Counted from the first letter of the stretch, positions 7,305 to 16,162 are shown. The stretch: 64,000 nt of DNA from an uncultured Bacteroidales bacterium (GCA_903877385.1 CAIRDP010000019.1:1-64000), one strand, 5' to 3'. Numbers and translations: made by a program. The notes: generated by a model from the sequence alone, not told the origin.

Positions 7305-8675
7305 ATGAGAAACCGAAAAACTTTAGTGAGTGTGTTTAACGCCCAGGAAGCAAGAGAAGCAGTCCTGGGAGGCGCTAGAATTATTGATAGTGAAGACCCC
7401 CGCTCGGCCCTTGGCAATATAAAACCCTTTAACATCATGCAGGTCAGCGATGCTGTGCTTAATTATAAAAGGAACGAAGAAGTCCAGTTAAGCACGAATA
7501 TAGGCGAGGACCAGCTGCTTTATAAAAGAAGCGAAACAGGACAGGCAATTGAAAAGTCTGCTTATGAAATTGCAGGCAAATCAGCCCAGGCCGCCCTCGG
7601 CGTTGCAATATCCATGGGGACCAGGGTCCATCCCTGTAACCTTGTTAAAGTCGGACTTGATGGAATGGATGTTCAAACCCTGGGCGATGTACTTTCAGAA
7701 GTTGTAATCTCATTGAACAGGACTGAACAATTCTCCCACTCACAGGTAATGTCGGTATTATTTGTCCAGGACCTGGCACTCTGGGATGAACGTAAACAAG
7801 CCAGGTCAACCATAGAGGTCTTGATAGGATTAAGGGAATTCTACCCCTGCAGTGAGCTGGACGATAAAAAGCTTGACCTTCTCGACTATGCGGTGAATAA
7901 CCTGAGAGACAGGGAAGGAAATATTTTGTTTACCGACAGTTCGCAGGTTTCGCTCGGTTCATTGATGAAAATGGGCATACTGCCTGGGGGTGCAAATCAC
8001 ACCTTCGTGAGACTTAATGAGCTTTTCCCTCACTATAAATACTTTAACCAGGTGAACCCGGCGACCAGGAAGACCTCGAAAGAAGTGATAAAAGCGATGA
8101 TAGATGTAACGGCCGATGCCGGTGCAGATGCAATAATGCTTGACACTTCAATCCTTACAAAAGTCTCAAATATTTGCCTGGTCGACACTTCTTCAGCAGG
8201 CATGATCGACATCAACCAGTATGATCTGAGTATTGATGGAATTCCAACGAGGGGGATACTCTCACTGGATGATATTACTTATTTCGTCGATTATTGTCAT
8301 TTCAGGGGGATTGAAGCCAATCTCGCAGGTTCAATTCAAAGTTTCCAGGCTCAGCAATTATGGCTTTTGGTCCCCGGGATAGACCAGGTGTCGACCAGGG
8401 GCGGGGCCTCTGCTGTTGCAAAAGAACCGAACACAAGCATTGTCGGAAGCGACACCAGGCAATTCAGGGTGATAACAAGGGATATGGTTAGGGGAATTGT
8501 TCCACCGGAACAAGGCGGGGTACTAAATATTCCGGCAAAGTTAAAGAACAACAGCAAGTCTTTGAAGGATATCGCCAGGTTAAAGGAGATGCTGATCCTT
8601 GAAAGGGAGAAACAGGATATGCCTGCCTTAAAAAGTTATTTCATTGATTCGTATGGAGTGCAAACCGAATTCTGA
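7305..8675 (+). CDS. MfnB-like (DUF556) TIM-barrel protein, enlarged
   Basis: The N-terminus (LVSVFNAQEAREAVLGGARI) and the C-terminal strands (ANLAGSI at 338-344, STRGGAS at 363-369) match the pattern of (5-formylfuran-3-yl)methyl phosphate synthase, MfnB, a class I aldolase-like TIM barrel that condenses two triose phosphates. Conserved-looking residues include Asp28, Lys115 (VKVGLDG) and Asp280 (MLDTS). The lysine expected in the first DVK motif is Glu30 (IDSEDP). The protein has 456 residues against about 235 for archaeal MfnB, mostly from an insertion of over 100 residues in the middle. Methanofuran synthesis is not expected in this lineage. I infer a changed reaction or substrate in the operon's own pathway. 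Confidence 0.55.
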   Translation: MRNRKTLVSVFNAQEAREAVLGGARIIDSEDPRSALGNIKPFNIMQVSDAVLNYKRNEEVQLSTNIGEDQLLYKRSETGQAIEKSAYEIAGKSAQAALGVAISMGTRVHPCNLVKVGLDGMDVQTLGDVLSEVVISLNRTEQFSHSQVMSVLFVQDLALWDERKQARSTIEVLIGLREFYPCSELDDKKLDLLDYAVNNLRDREGNILFTDSSQVSLGSLMKMGILPGGANHTFVRLNELFPHYKYFNQVNPATRKTSKEVIKAMIDVTADAGADAIMLDTSILTKVSNICLVDTSSAGMIDINQYDLSIDGIPTRGILSLDDITYFVDYCHFRGIEANLAGSIQSFQAQQLWLLVPGIDQVSTRGGASAVAKEPNTSIVGSDTRQFRVITRDMVRGIVPPEQGGVLNIPAKLKNNSKSLKDIARLKEMLILEREKQDMPALKSYFIDSYGVQTEF

Positions 8676-8695
8676 TTTCTGATAACAACAAGGAT

Positions 8696-10792
8696 ATGAA
8701 TACAGTTCAGCCATTAAGCCAGGATAGCCGCCCAAAAGTTTCGATAATCCTCGACGACGCAGATCTGAGCCTTAACAATTCAAATTATACAAAAGGGCTT
8801 GAATCCATGAGTGATTGGATCTGGAGTGCCAACCTGAATCCTTATGCTTTCCCGAATAATCTTGCCCGGTTTTTTTTACAGATCCCGGGGGTATATGAAC
8901 AGCAATTGAATTTCTCAACATCCCTGATCTTCGACGAGCCATCCTTTAAAAACGGGGTACAGATCTCTGGATTTGTAAACAGGGTCCATAAAGAGCTGGT
9001 TATAAGCCTTATTGCCCGCACTCGAAGAGCCTGGTATACCATGACACATCATGCCTTGCTGGGTACGCTTACTGCCGTTAAGTTGGGTATGAGTAAAGAA
9101 ACCTTCGCAAACAAGATGTATTATTTAAGCGAATTCGAAAAGCACCCTGAATTTTACACCAGACTCGAGCTTAAAATACTTGGGTTCGCGTATGCATTTG
9201 CAACAAATCCGAAATCATTATCTGACCGGCAGCTTGAAGATCTTAAAACTGAATTCAGGCAATTCAATAAAGAGAATTATCAGAAAACCGATTATTGGAT
9301 TCTGAAACAGGAAGCTGCAAACCTGGCCAGATCAAAGGCATTGGCCGGTAATATCAAACTTGATGATAAAAAGTTTCCCGGTATCTTAAACGAATATATT
9401 TCAAGAGTTCCATTGGCTATCCCTGACGAACTCAATGAACAAAAAGTCAATTCCCAGCTTGTCGAGCTGTCCTTTCTCTGCCTGCAGTTTGTAGCCCTGG
9501 CAACGGTGTTCACCGCCTTAAATATACCCGATGAGAGCGCTTTTGCAGGCGTGATGGCACAGCAGGTTTCGCCCAAAGTCATTGAGAAGATCAATGAATA
9601 TAATGAAATGGGACTGGCAGGAGAGACCCCTGAACTTCTGCCTCTCGGCATTGAGGATATTGAGATCCTGCTTAAAGCCCTGGATAAGGGGCAGCTTAAA
9701 GTCGAGCCTGCCCGTCTTAAAGGTTCCAGGATCCCCCTGACTCCTTACGAAGGGAAAGATGCAAACGGACAATTCAAACCGGCCTTTTCAATCTCCCCCG
9801 ATAAAGATAAAGGCCTTACGGTTGGTGGTGTCCAGGCGGGAGTTTACGGATGGAATTTCGGAGGTCACGGCCCGGGAGGACTGATTTATTGCCTGATGCA
9901 TCACCCTGAACTGGCAAGGTTTGAAACCCAGTATTCATTGCCTCTTCTTTTTAATGAGGATGAATGGAGGAACGGGGTTCAGACTGCCGGCTACGTTTCA
10001 AGGAAACTTAAAGAGCTGGTGATTCAAAAGGTATACCAGTCGAACAGATCCAGATATGGTTTGGAACATCACATGATCTACCTGTATAGCTGTTATTTGA
10101 ATGAATACGGATTAGGGAGCACGCCAAATCCTGACTTCTCCCGCGAACAGGTCGAGACAATAAGGGAGAAAGCGCTTAAACATGCCGGATCAGCTGTTTT
10201 AAATATTCTTAAACCCGAAGATGCACCATCCGGAATATTTTCCCGCCTGGAACTTAAAGTGCTGGCCTGGGTAGGGGATGTCCTGAGAAAACCCCATACA
10301 GCTTATAAAAAGGAAGAGGAGGTAAAGGCTGCCTTGAATGAAAGCAACCTGCTTGAAATTGAATGTGGGCTCAGGGTCCTCGATGCATCGCCGAATATTG
10401 GCAATGAGGCTGCAATGAAGAGGCTGATCGATCACCAGGTCGCAGAATTGATCATGCTCACGGGACATATGGATGGATTGGGAAGGCTGCTTTCAATTCT
10501 TAAAATCGAATCGGAAGAAGCAGTGCAAATGGTCGAAGGCAGGTATACCGGTAAAGGGGGGATAAAACCTGAACTGGATGCCGACGGACAGGTAAGATTT
10601 ACAGGGTATTTCAATAACCGGGCCGGGTTGTTCGACATTTTAAATTCATTGGGTATTAGCCAGGATGTTCAGTCATTTATTGAATTGCTTGTCAATCCTG
10701 CACTTTCCAAAAACATTATTAACCAACTGAAAACAAATCCAAATAAAACGATAATAGCTAAAAGCATGAGTGAAGGCTCAGCGGAATTCTGA
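8696..10792 (+). CDS. Internally duplicated AhpD/carboxymuconolactone-decarboxylase-like protein
   Basis: Two similar halves are visible. Each has an NGVQ(I/T)xG(F/Y)V segment, a KELVI helix, and an R-x-x-Y-x-x-x-HH motif (His118-119 and about His458-459), followed by a G(M/L)-rich helix and a (R)LELK(I/V)L segment. The offset is about 340 residues. The KELV helix followed by the HH helix resembles the AhpD-like/CMD fold, but the CxxC redox pair of AhpD is absent from both copies. It is probably a cytoplasmic enzyme, since no signal peptide is present. It lies 20 bp after the MfnB-like gene, so the two products may act on linked steps. The fold assignment is tentative and the function unknown. 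Confidence 0.5.
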   Translation: MNTVQPLSQDSRPKVSIILDDADLSLNNSNYTKGLESMSDWIWSANLNPYAFPNNLARFFLQIPGVYEQQLNFSTSLIFDEPSFKNGVQISGFVNRVHKELVISLIARTRRAWYTMTHHALLGTLTAVKLGMSKETFANKMYYLSEFEKHPEFYTRLELKILGFAYAFATNPKSLSDRQLEDLKTEFRQFNKENYQKTDYWILKQEAANLARSKALAGNIKLDDKKFPGILNEYISRVPLAIPDELNEQKVNSQLVELSFLCLQFVALATVFTALNIPDESAFAGVMAQQVSPKVIEKINEYNEMGLAGETPELLPLGIEDIEILLKALDKGQLKVEPARLKGSRIPLTPYEGKDANGQFKPAFSISPDKDKGLTVGGVQAGVYGWNFGGHGPGGLIYCLMHHPELARFETQYSLPLLFNEDEWRNGVQTAGYVSRKLKELVIQKVYQSNRSRYGLEHHMIYLYSCYLNEYGLGSTPNPDFSREQVETIREKALKHAGSAVLNILKPEDAPSGIFSRLELKVLAWVGDVLRKPHTAYKKEEEVKAALNESNLLEIECGLRVLDASPNIGNEAAMKRLIDHQVAELIMLTGHMDGLGRLLSILKIESEEAVQMVEGRYTGKGGIKPELDADGQVRFTGYFNNRAGLFDILNSLGISQDVQSFIELLVNPALSKNIINQLKTNPNKTIIAKSMSEGSAEF

Positions 10793-10822
10793 TTGGTATG
10801 TTGCAAATAATCTGGAAATGAA

Positions 10823-11794
10823 ATGATATCTGAAAAGAAAATACCGGAAGCAGGTTTCCCAGTTGAGGGGTTTCAAATGAAATTCCGCTGGCAGAAAGGA
10901 GAATGGGAGCAATTGTTCAATGAACATCTGAAATTAATCAGGGAAGATATTGAACGGGCTAAAGTCCAGGGGAAGTTGATCATTTACTTAAGCTGCCCTA
11001 TCAGCGGCAGGGGAGGCGGTTATTCAGGAACCAATGTCGAGATTGCTGAATTCACCCGTATGCGACTTCTCAAGGAATGGGGAACTGGCTTCTGGATCCT
11101 TAATCCTGCTAATTACCAGATGGAATCAAAAGCAGGAACGGGCTTGATGAACAGGCATGCCAAGGTTTTATGGAAGGACCTGGGCGAAAAGGAAGCGTTG
11201 AGGAAGCTGGATGAACTGATAAAAACATCCCCTGCAGCCGATGGCGATTACATGAGGATGTGGACCAAAGTCCTTGTAGAAGACGGGCAGCACAACCTCG
11301 GCTTCAATTTTGACGGGTTTTACTTTCTCGCGCCTTCCGATGTCCTTGCCTACTTTTTAAGCGGTGATTCCGGCGATTTAACCTCCAGCATTCAAAATTA
11401 CTTTTCAAGAAAATATTCCTCCGATTCTGAGTTCAGGGATTATTATACGGTCAGGGGAATTTCCTGGGGCCATGATTATAATGATGATAATGAAGCACAG
11501 CCGTTACTTCGCTCTGAACAGGAGAAAGGGCTTGTTCAGGTATGGGAGAAGAGACGTCTTGATTTTTTCAGGTTCTATGCTCTGAGGGCAAGTATAAACT
11601 TCAGCCTGGGCAGCCATGATGAATGGAACATCTGGCATCTGCTCAATATAAACAGGGTCAACTATTATGACTTTGTAACAGAATCGGGAAGAAAAAACGG
11701 AATAGGAAATTTATTGCCCGGGTTCTTTGACGGCAGGCAGTTAAACCCTGCTGATTTCGTTACAAAGGCAATCACGGGTTATGAAGTTCCTTAG
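10823..11794 (+). CDS. Unassigned cytoplasmic protein with a Rossmann-like N-terminal motif
   Basis: Residues about 50-95 contain a strand followed by a glycine-rich loop (IIYLSCPISGRGGGYSGTN), then an alpha/beta pattern ending in FWILNPA. This resembles nucleoside deoxyribosyltransferase-like or DUF4406-like folds only loosely. Later segments contain DGDYMRMW and NFDGFYFLAPSDV, whose charged and aromatic residues could line an active site. The C-terminal half is rich in Trp, His and Asp (SWGHDYND, GSHDEWNIWHL). No signal peptide is present. It is fourth in the operon, 30 bp after the CMD-like gene. I cannot name a family. Confidence 0.45.
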   Translation: MISEKKIPEAGFPVEGFQMKFRWQKGEWEQLFNEHLKLIREDIERAKVQGKLIIYLSCPISGRGGGYSGTNVEIAEFTRMRLLKEWGTGFWILNPANYQMESKAGTGLMNRHAKVLWKDLGEKEALRKLDELIKTSPAADGDYMRMWTKVLVEDGQHNLGFNFDGFYFLAPSDVLAYFLSGDSGDLTSSIQNYFSRKYSSDSEFRDYYTVRGISWGHDYNDDNEAQPLLRSEQEKGLVQVWEKRRLDFFRFYALRASINFSLGSHDEWNIWHLLNINRVNYYDFVTESGRKNGIGNLLPGFFDGRQLNPADFVTKAITGYEVP

Positions 11795-11825
11795 CCGGCT
11801 GAAATTATAGAAACAGTTCAGCAAT

Positions 11826-12293
11826 ATGAAGAAGACAATCTTGTTCATTGGCTTTTTGTCATTGGTGTTTTCACTCTTTAGTCAAAACACTCTTACTTAT
11901 CTCGAGATTAAAGTTAAAAGTGGCAATGTAGGCGCTCATTTTTCACGCTATAACGGACCATTTACAACAGTCGCCAGTAACCAGGGCAACAGTATGAAGA
12001 TCCCTACAGGGAAATCCAATTTTACCAAATTATTTAACCGTGATGACGATACCCGCAGAATTTATGCAGGTGAATCCTGGGTAATTCAAAATCAAAAAAT
12101 CGGGGGGCCGGGTATTTTTCTTTTGGATATAACCGATTGGGATAATGCCTCAGTTTATGTTAAGCTGGTAATTAACGATCAGCTTATGTTTGAAGGTAAT
12201 GGAGACTGCACAAATTTTAATTGCTGGATAAAAAAAGTGTATGGCAATAAGGTAAGAAAAACTGATGATAGAGAAATAGCAATTGATCTGTAA
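11826..12293 (+). CDS. Small secreted protein of unknown function
   Basis: The 155-residue product has a signal peptide (MKKTILFIGFLSLVFSLFSQ). The mature part is strand-rich with two closely spaced cysteines (GDCTNFNCWIKK). No known family was recognised. It is the first exported product of the operon and is followed four bases later by a lipoprotein gene, which suggests the two exported products work in the envelope while the neighbouring enzymes remain inside. Confidence 0.6.
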   Translation: MKKTILFIGFLSLVFSLFSQNTLTYLEIKVKSGNVGAHFSRYNGPFTTVASNQGNSMKIPTGKSNFTKLFNRDDDTRRIYAGESWVIQNQKIGGPGIFLLDITDWDNASVYVKLVINDQLMFEGNGDCTNFNCWIKKVYGNKVRKTDDREIAIDL

Positions 12294-12297
12294 CACT

Positions 12298-13446
12298 ATG
12301 CCTTGCAATATAAAATCGTTTTTTACCTGCTTATTGATATGTCTTTTATTCTGCTCTTGTTCAAATTCCCTGGGTTGCATTGCAGAGTCTGATGATATTA
12401 AAAATAATAATGTTCATCCTGATTCAAACAATAGTTACAGGGAGTTTGACTTTCAGGCAAGCTTCTCCTACCAGGCGTTCAATTCTATTGTTTATGCTGA
12501 TTTTTCTTATTCAACCTTCCGGCAAAATGCCGATTTTTCACATTCAGTATTCAATGTAAAGGCTAATTTTTTAAGTACGCATTTTAATTCCTCCGCTGAT
12601 TTCTCAAAAACAAAATTTTCGTCAGAAGCTGATTTTTCGGCTGCATCATTCAACTCTAATGTTAATTTTCAATATGCTCAGTTGCCCGATATTCTTTGGT
12701 TTGAGAATGTCAAAGTAATCGGAGATGAAATAGATCTGACATATGCAAAGCTGGATACAAATAAAAAAGCGAAGAATAAAAACTATAAATGCAAAATAGA
12801 CCTTTTCAATTCCGATATAAATAAAATACGGATCAACTATGTGCTCTTCCAGTTGTGGTTTCCTGCAGATAAAACCTGTGAGCAAAAAATGAGCACGTAT
12901 GAAAAGCTTTTGAAAAAATTCAAGGATGAAGGGTTTCTTGAAAGCTATAAATTGTTGGATATAGAATACCAGGATTTTATAAACAGGCAAAATAAGGATG
13001 TTACATTAAACTGGTTCCTGAAAAACTGGTGGAACTACGGTTACAACAAAGAATACGTTTTAATCTGGTCGTTTTGCATATTCATCTTGTTTTTCCTGGT
13101 AAACATCTTTCTTTTCGACCATCTTCAGAAAAATGTTTTTGAAGTGGATTTTGCATTTTATAATAAATCCGCTTCAGCTGAAATTGTTCGACAAATAAAT
13201 TCAGGTAAGCTTACTAAACCCGGACAAATTATCCTTGCCGCCAGGCATATAACCTATAAAACATTTAACACTTTCGCTATTCATATTATAAATCCTCTGA
13301 TCTACACCGGGGTTGTGTTCTTCGGATTAACCATATCGCTTGAAAAATTTAAAAAATTCAGCGGCTGGGCTCTCTATATATGGCTGATATACATCATAGG
13401 CTTGTTTTGCCTTGCTTACATCATAAATATTATCATCGTTAAATAG
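12298..13446 (+). CDS. Pentapeptide-repeat lipoprotein with C-terminal membrane helices
   Basis: The ATG at 12298 is preferred over an upstream TTG at 12283. It starts a lipoprotein-type signal (CLLICLLFCSC, lipobox Cys near residue 21) four bases after the preceding stop. Residues about 60-125 form pentapeptide repeats of the A(D/N)F type (ADFSYSTF, ADFSHSVF, ANFLSTHF, ADFSKTKF, ADFSAASF), which fold as a right-handed quadrilateral beta-helix. At least three hydrophobic helices follow (near YVLIWSFCIFILFFLVNIF, IHIINPLIYTGVVFFGL and WALYIWLIYIIGLFCLAYII). The product is probably an inner-membrane protein with the repeat domain on one face. Comparable pentapeptide-plus-membrane proteins occur in conflict systems, but the role here is unknown. 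Confidence 0.65.
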   Translation: MPCNIKSFFTCLLICLLFCSCSNSLGCIAESDDIKNNNVHPDSNNSYREFDFQASFSYQAFNSIVYADFSYSTFRQNADFSHSVFNVKANFLSTHFNSSADFSKTKFSSEADFSAASFNSNVNFQYAQLPDILWFENVKVIGDEIDLTYAKLDTNKKAKNKNYKCKIDLFNSDINKIRINYVLFQLWFPADKTCEQKMSTYEKLLKKFKDEGFLESYKLLDIEYQDFINRQNKDVTLNWFLKNWWNYGYNKEYVLIWSFCIFILFFLVNIFLFDHLQKNVFEVDFAFYNKSASAEIVRQINSGKLTKPGQIILAARHITYKTFNTFAIHIINPLIYTGVVFFGLTISLEKFKKFSGWALYIWLIYIIGLFCLAYIINIIIVK

Positions 13447-13468
13447 TATTCTGATAATCAATAATAAA

Positions 13469-15388
13469 ATGAGCGATAAAAACGATTGGTCTGCAGTTCA
13501 GCAAAGGGTGGAACAGACTTCAGCAGATCGCCAGAAAGTGCGGAAACTTGTATTTGAAGGAAAGTGGAAGCAAGCCGAGTCAGACCCGGACCGGCTTAAC
13601 GGATTTATGTCAAGAAAGACTGACAACAGCCCTCGGAAAGGCGCTGAATCCGTTGTGGGTAATACAATTGATTTCCAGGCCGTAAAATTCCTGCCAAGTG
13701 GCAGCAGGATAAGACGTGCTATTGCTTTTGTTGAAGTGAATACCCCGCAGTATTCGGAACTCGGAAGCGGCTTTTTAATAAGCCCCGACCTGTTCCTGAC
13801 TTGCCAGCATGTAATCCAGGATGCTGAAGCCGCCAAAGAAGCGCAGATCACTTTCGACAGGGAGATGGATGAACAATACAGGCCGAGGCCAACTACTACC
13901 TTTCTTCTTGATCCTGAAAAGCTGGCGATTTTCTCAAAACAGGATGAACTTGATTATGCACTGATCGCGGTGGGCCCTCTTAATGCCGGGTCTGCCTCTG
14001 TTAAAGATTTTGGTTTTTGTCAATTATCAAATACACCTAACCGTCATGTTCTTGGAATGAATGTTAACATCATTCAGCACCCCAGCGGATGGCCTAAGAT
14101 GCTTGCGTTCAGGAATAATTTGTTAACAGCCCGCACTGACGAGACTCTTCTGTATGAAACGGATACCGATACAGGATCCTCAGGTTCGCCTGTTTTTAAT
14201 GACGACTGGGAAGTAGTCGCTCTTCACCATTGGGGACAGCCTTTTTTGAAAAAAATTGATGACAAGGGTCAACCCATACCATCCAACATTAATGAAGGAG
14301 TGAGGATCAGTGCTATTTATAATGACCTGGTGTTGAAGATGCCAACACTAACAGAAGCCCAGCAGGCATTATTAAAAGAAGCCCTTTCAAATAATACTGC
14401 AATGGCCGACAGTCAGGGTCACACACTGTCCCCTCCTCATCCTGTGCAACAAGGCCCTGAGGGATTAAGGGTTGAGACTGATTATGGAAATCGTAAAGGG
14501 TATGATCCCGGCTTTATCCCTTCGGTTGAAATACCCTTGCCTGCCTTGACTGAACCGCTTGTAAATCAGCTTGCGCCTCTTATCGGTGCAGGATCAGTAG
14601 GAAGTGCAGAGCTGAAATACACTCATTTCAGCATTTTAATGAACCGGAACAAGCGCATCGCCATTTATACAGCCACGAATATTGATGGGGAAACCTACCT
14701 GGTTGTCGACAGGACCACTGGCGAAGTTAAAGACTCAGAGGGTGACACCTGGTACAAGGACCCCAGGATCAGCAATGATTATATACTCGACCAGTCATTT
14801 TACAAAGACTGGTCAACTTACTTTGATAAAGGACACCTGACCCGCCGGTCCGATCCCTCCTGGGGAACACCGGATGAAGCGGAACAGGCAAATACCGATA
14901 CCTTTCATTTTACCAATTGCTCTCCCCAGCATTTCAGGTTTAACGAATCAGCAACATACTGGCAGGGTGTTGAAAGGTATGTCCTGGAAAACGGGCTCTT
15001 GGCAAACGACTCGAAAAAACGTATCAATGTATACCAGGGCCCGGTATTTAATGATAAGATAGATCACTGGGCCGATAGTGTGCAGATCCCTTCCTCCTTT
15101 TTCAAAATTATTGTCTGGCCTGCAGCAAGTGGGCTGAAAGCAGTAGGTATTGTCGTTGACCAGCTTTCATTGCTATCAGAGACAAGAAAATACCTGGGAC
15201 AGCCGGAAAACCTGCCTTCGGTTAATGTAAATCATTGGAGGGTTGCAATACCTGTGATTGAAAAACGCACTGGTATTGATTTCGGGGATATCATTAGGCA
15301 AGCCGACACCATCAGTTCTGCATCCCAGCCACCGGTAGGTTCCGAGGGAGCAAGACCTATCCTTTCATTCAAAGATATATTGAACTGA
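13469..15388 (+). CDS. Trypsin-like serine protease fused to a DNA/RNA non-specific endonuclease
   Basis: The 639-residue protein has three parts. An N-terminal helical region (1-60) could be an adaptor. A trypsin-like protease domain (about 80-290) shows His114 (FLTCQHVI), Asp162 (ELDYALIAV) and Ser238 (GSSGSP). A C-terminal nuclease of the NucA/Serratia endonuclease family (about 385-610) has the catalytic DKGH motif (His456) and a downstream FTNCSPQ segment with Asn483, which fits the metal site. There is no signal peptide, so both activities would be cytoplasmic. A protease joined to a nuclease in one chain is typical of conflict or suicide effectors, where proteolysis could release or activate the nuclease. 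It is the last intact gene of the operon. Domain calls are strong; the biological role is inferred. Confidence 0.8.
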   Translation: MSDKNDWSAVQQRVEQTSADRQKVRKLVFEGKWKQAESDPDRLNGFMSRKTDNSPRKGAESVVGNTIDFQAVKFLPSGSRIRRAIAFVEVNTPQYSELGSGFLISPDLFLTCQHVIQDAEAAKEAQITFDREMDEQYRPRPTTTFLLDPEKLAIFSKQDELDYALIAVGPLNAGSASVKDFGFCQLSNTPNRHVLGMNVNIIQHPSGWPKMLAFRNNLLTARTDETLLYETDTDTGSSGSPVFNDDWEVVALHHWGQPFLKKIDDKGQPIPSNINEGVRISAIYNDLVLKMPTLTEAQQALLKEALSNNTAMADSQGHTLSPPHPVQQGPEGLRVETDYGNRKGYDPGFIPSVEIPLPALTEPLVNQLAPLIGAGSVGSAELKYTHFSILMNRNKRIAIYTATNIDGETYLVVDRTTGEVKDSEGDTWYKDPRISNDYILDQSFYKDWSTYFDKGHLTRRSDPSWGTPDEAEQANTDTFHFTNCSPQHFRFNESATYWQGVERYVLENGLLANDSKKRINVYQGPVFNDKIDHWADSVQIPSSFFKIIVWPAASGLKAVGIVVDQLSLLSETRKYLGQPENLPSVNVNHWRVAIPVIEKRTGIDFGDIIRQADTISSASQPPVGSEGARPILSFKDILN

Positions 15389-15391
15389 TTA

Positions 15392-15840
15392 TTGAAAGAC
15401 ACTTTTAAACTTCAAGACTATGGCATCGAAAAAAAACTGAAATCCCGTATTGCCCCTGATGCGGTAAAAAGGATAATGTCACAATCCTTTCTGAGTACCT
15501 GGGAACCTGGAAATGTAAGTCCTGCTTCATCAAATTTGATTTTTCGTTATTGTTTATAGGACCGCCACCACCCCCTCGGCTATCCCGGGAATTTAGGGAT
15601 GTGCTGACTACAGCCTTTCTACCCGTGATTAATCCGGCTTTAAACCAAACCGATAAAATATTCTTTGATCGGGATTTCAATGGCATCCGCATAACAGCGG
15701 ATGAGAAATCATTTAAAACCTTTTTTAAATCAAGTGAGTTGCAATCAAAACTTCCTAAGCCTGATAAAGCAGGCAAAGGCAGGATAGGACATATGATTTG
15801 GACAAGGGAACCGTTCAAAGCACTGAATACTAATCTATAA
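15392..15840 (+). pseudogene. Frame-broken small gene (two overlapping fragments)
   Basis: Directly after the protease-nuclease stop, one frame encodes LKDTFKLQDYGIEKKLKSRI and continues to a stop at 15557-15559. A second frame, open from 15460, carries GPPPPPRLSREFRDV and runs to 15838-15840. Both look protein-like and neither has a convincing start codon for its full length. A single-base indel between 15460 and 15559 would fuse them into about 149 residues. It could be decayed or a sequencing error. No family was recognised. Confidence 0.4.
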
Positions 15841-16112
15841 CTTCGATTATAACTTCAATTCTTCTTGTAGCATATCTTTTCATAGATACACTTCAGTATT
15901 TTGTAACAGCCCTTGCCTACCGTAAGCATTTCCTCGGACTTCAGGATGCAATTGATCAGGGAGAATCTCCGGATAAAATAAGAGAAAAAGAATGGAAAAA
16001 GAGAGAAGCCATCAATAACAGATCATTCAGGCTGAAGTTCTCAAAGGTTTCATTGTTTTTTATTGCATTTATCGGGATAATAATTACTCTTATATACAGG
16101 ATGGGAAGATAA
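15834..16112 (+). pseudogene. C-terminal part of a small two-helix membrane protein without a start codon
   Basis: A third frame is open from 15834 to the TAA at 16110-16112. It encodes a hydrophobic helix (ITSILLVAYLFIDTLQYFV), a charged middle (SPDKIREKEWKKREAINNRS) and a second helix (VSLFFIAFIGIIITLIYRMG). No ATG, GTG or TTG precedes the first helix in frame. With the two fragments just upstream, this makes three consecutive frames of coding-like sequence, so a formerly longer membrane protein or a pair of genes has probably been broken. A 12-base tandem duplication lies at 15837-15860. Confidence 0.45.
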
Positions 16113-16162
16113 AGCGTATGAGGGTGCGGGTCATAGCAGCCACAGGTCTTAAAATTTTCATC

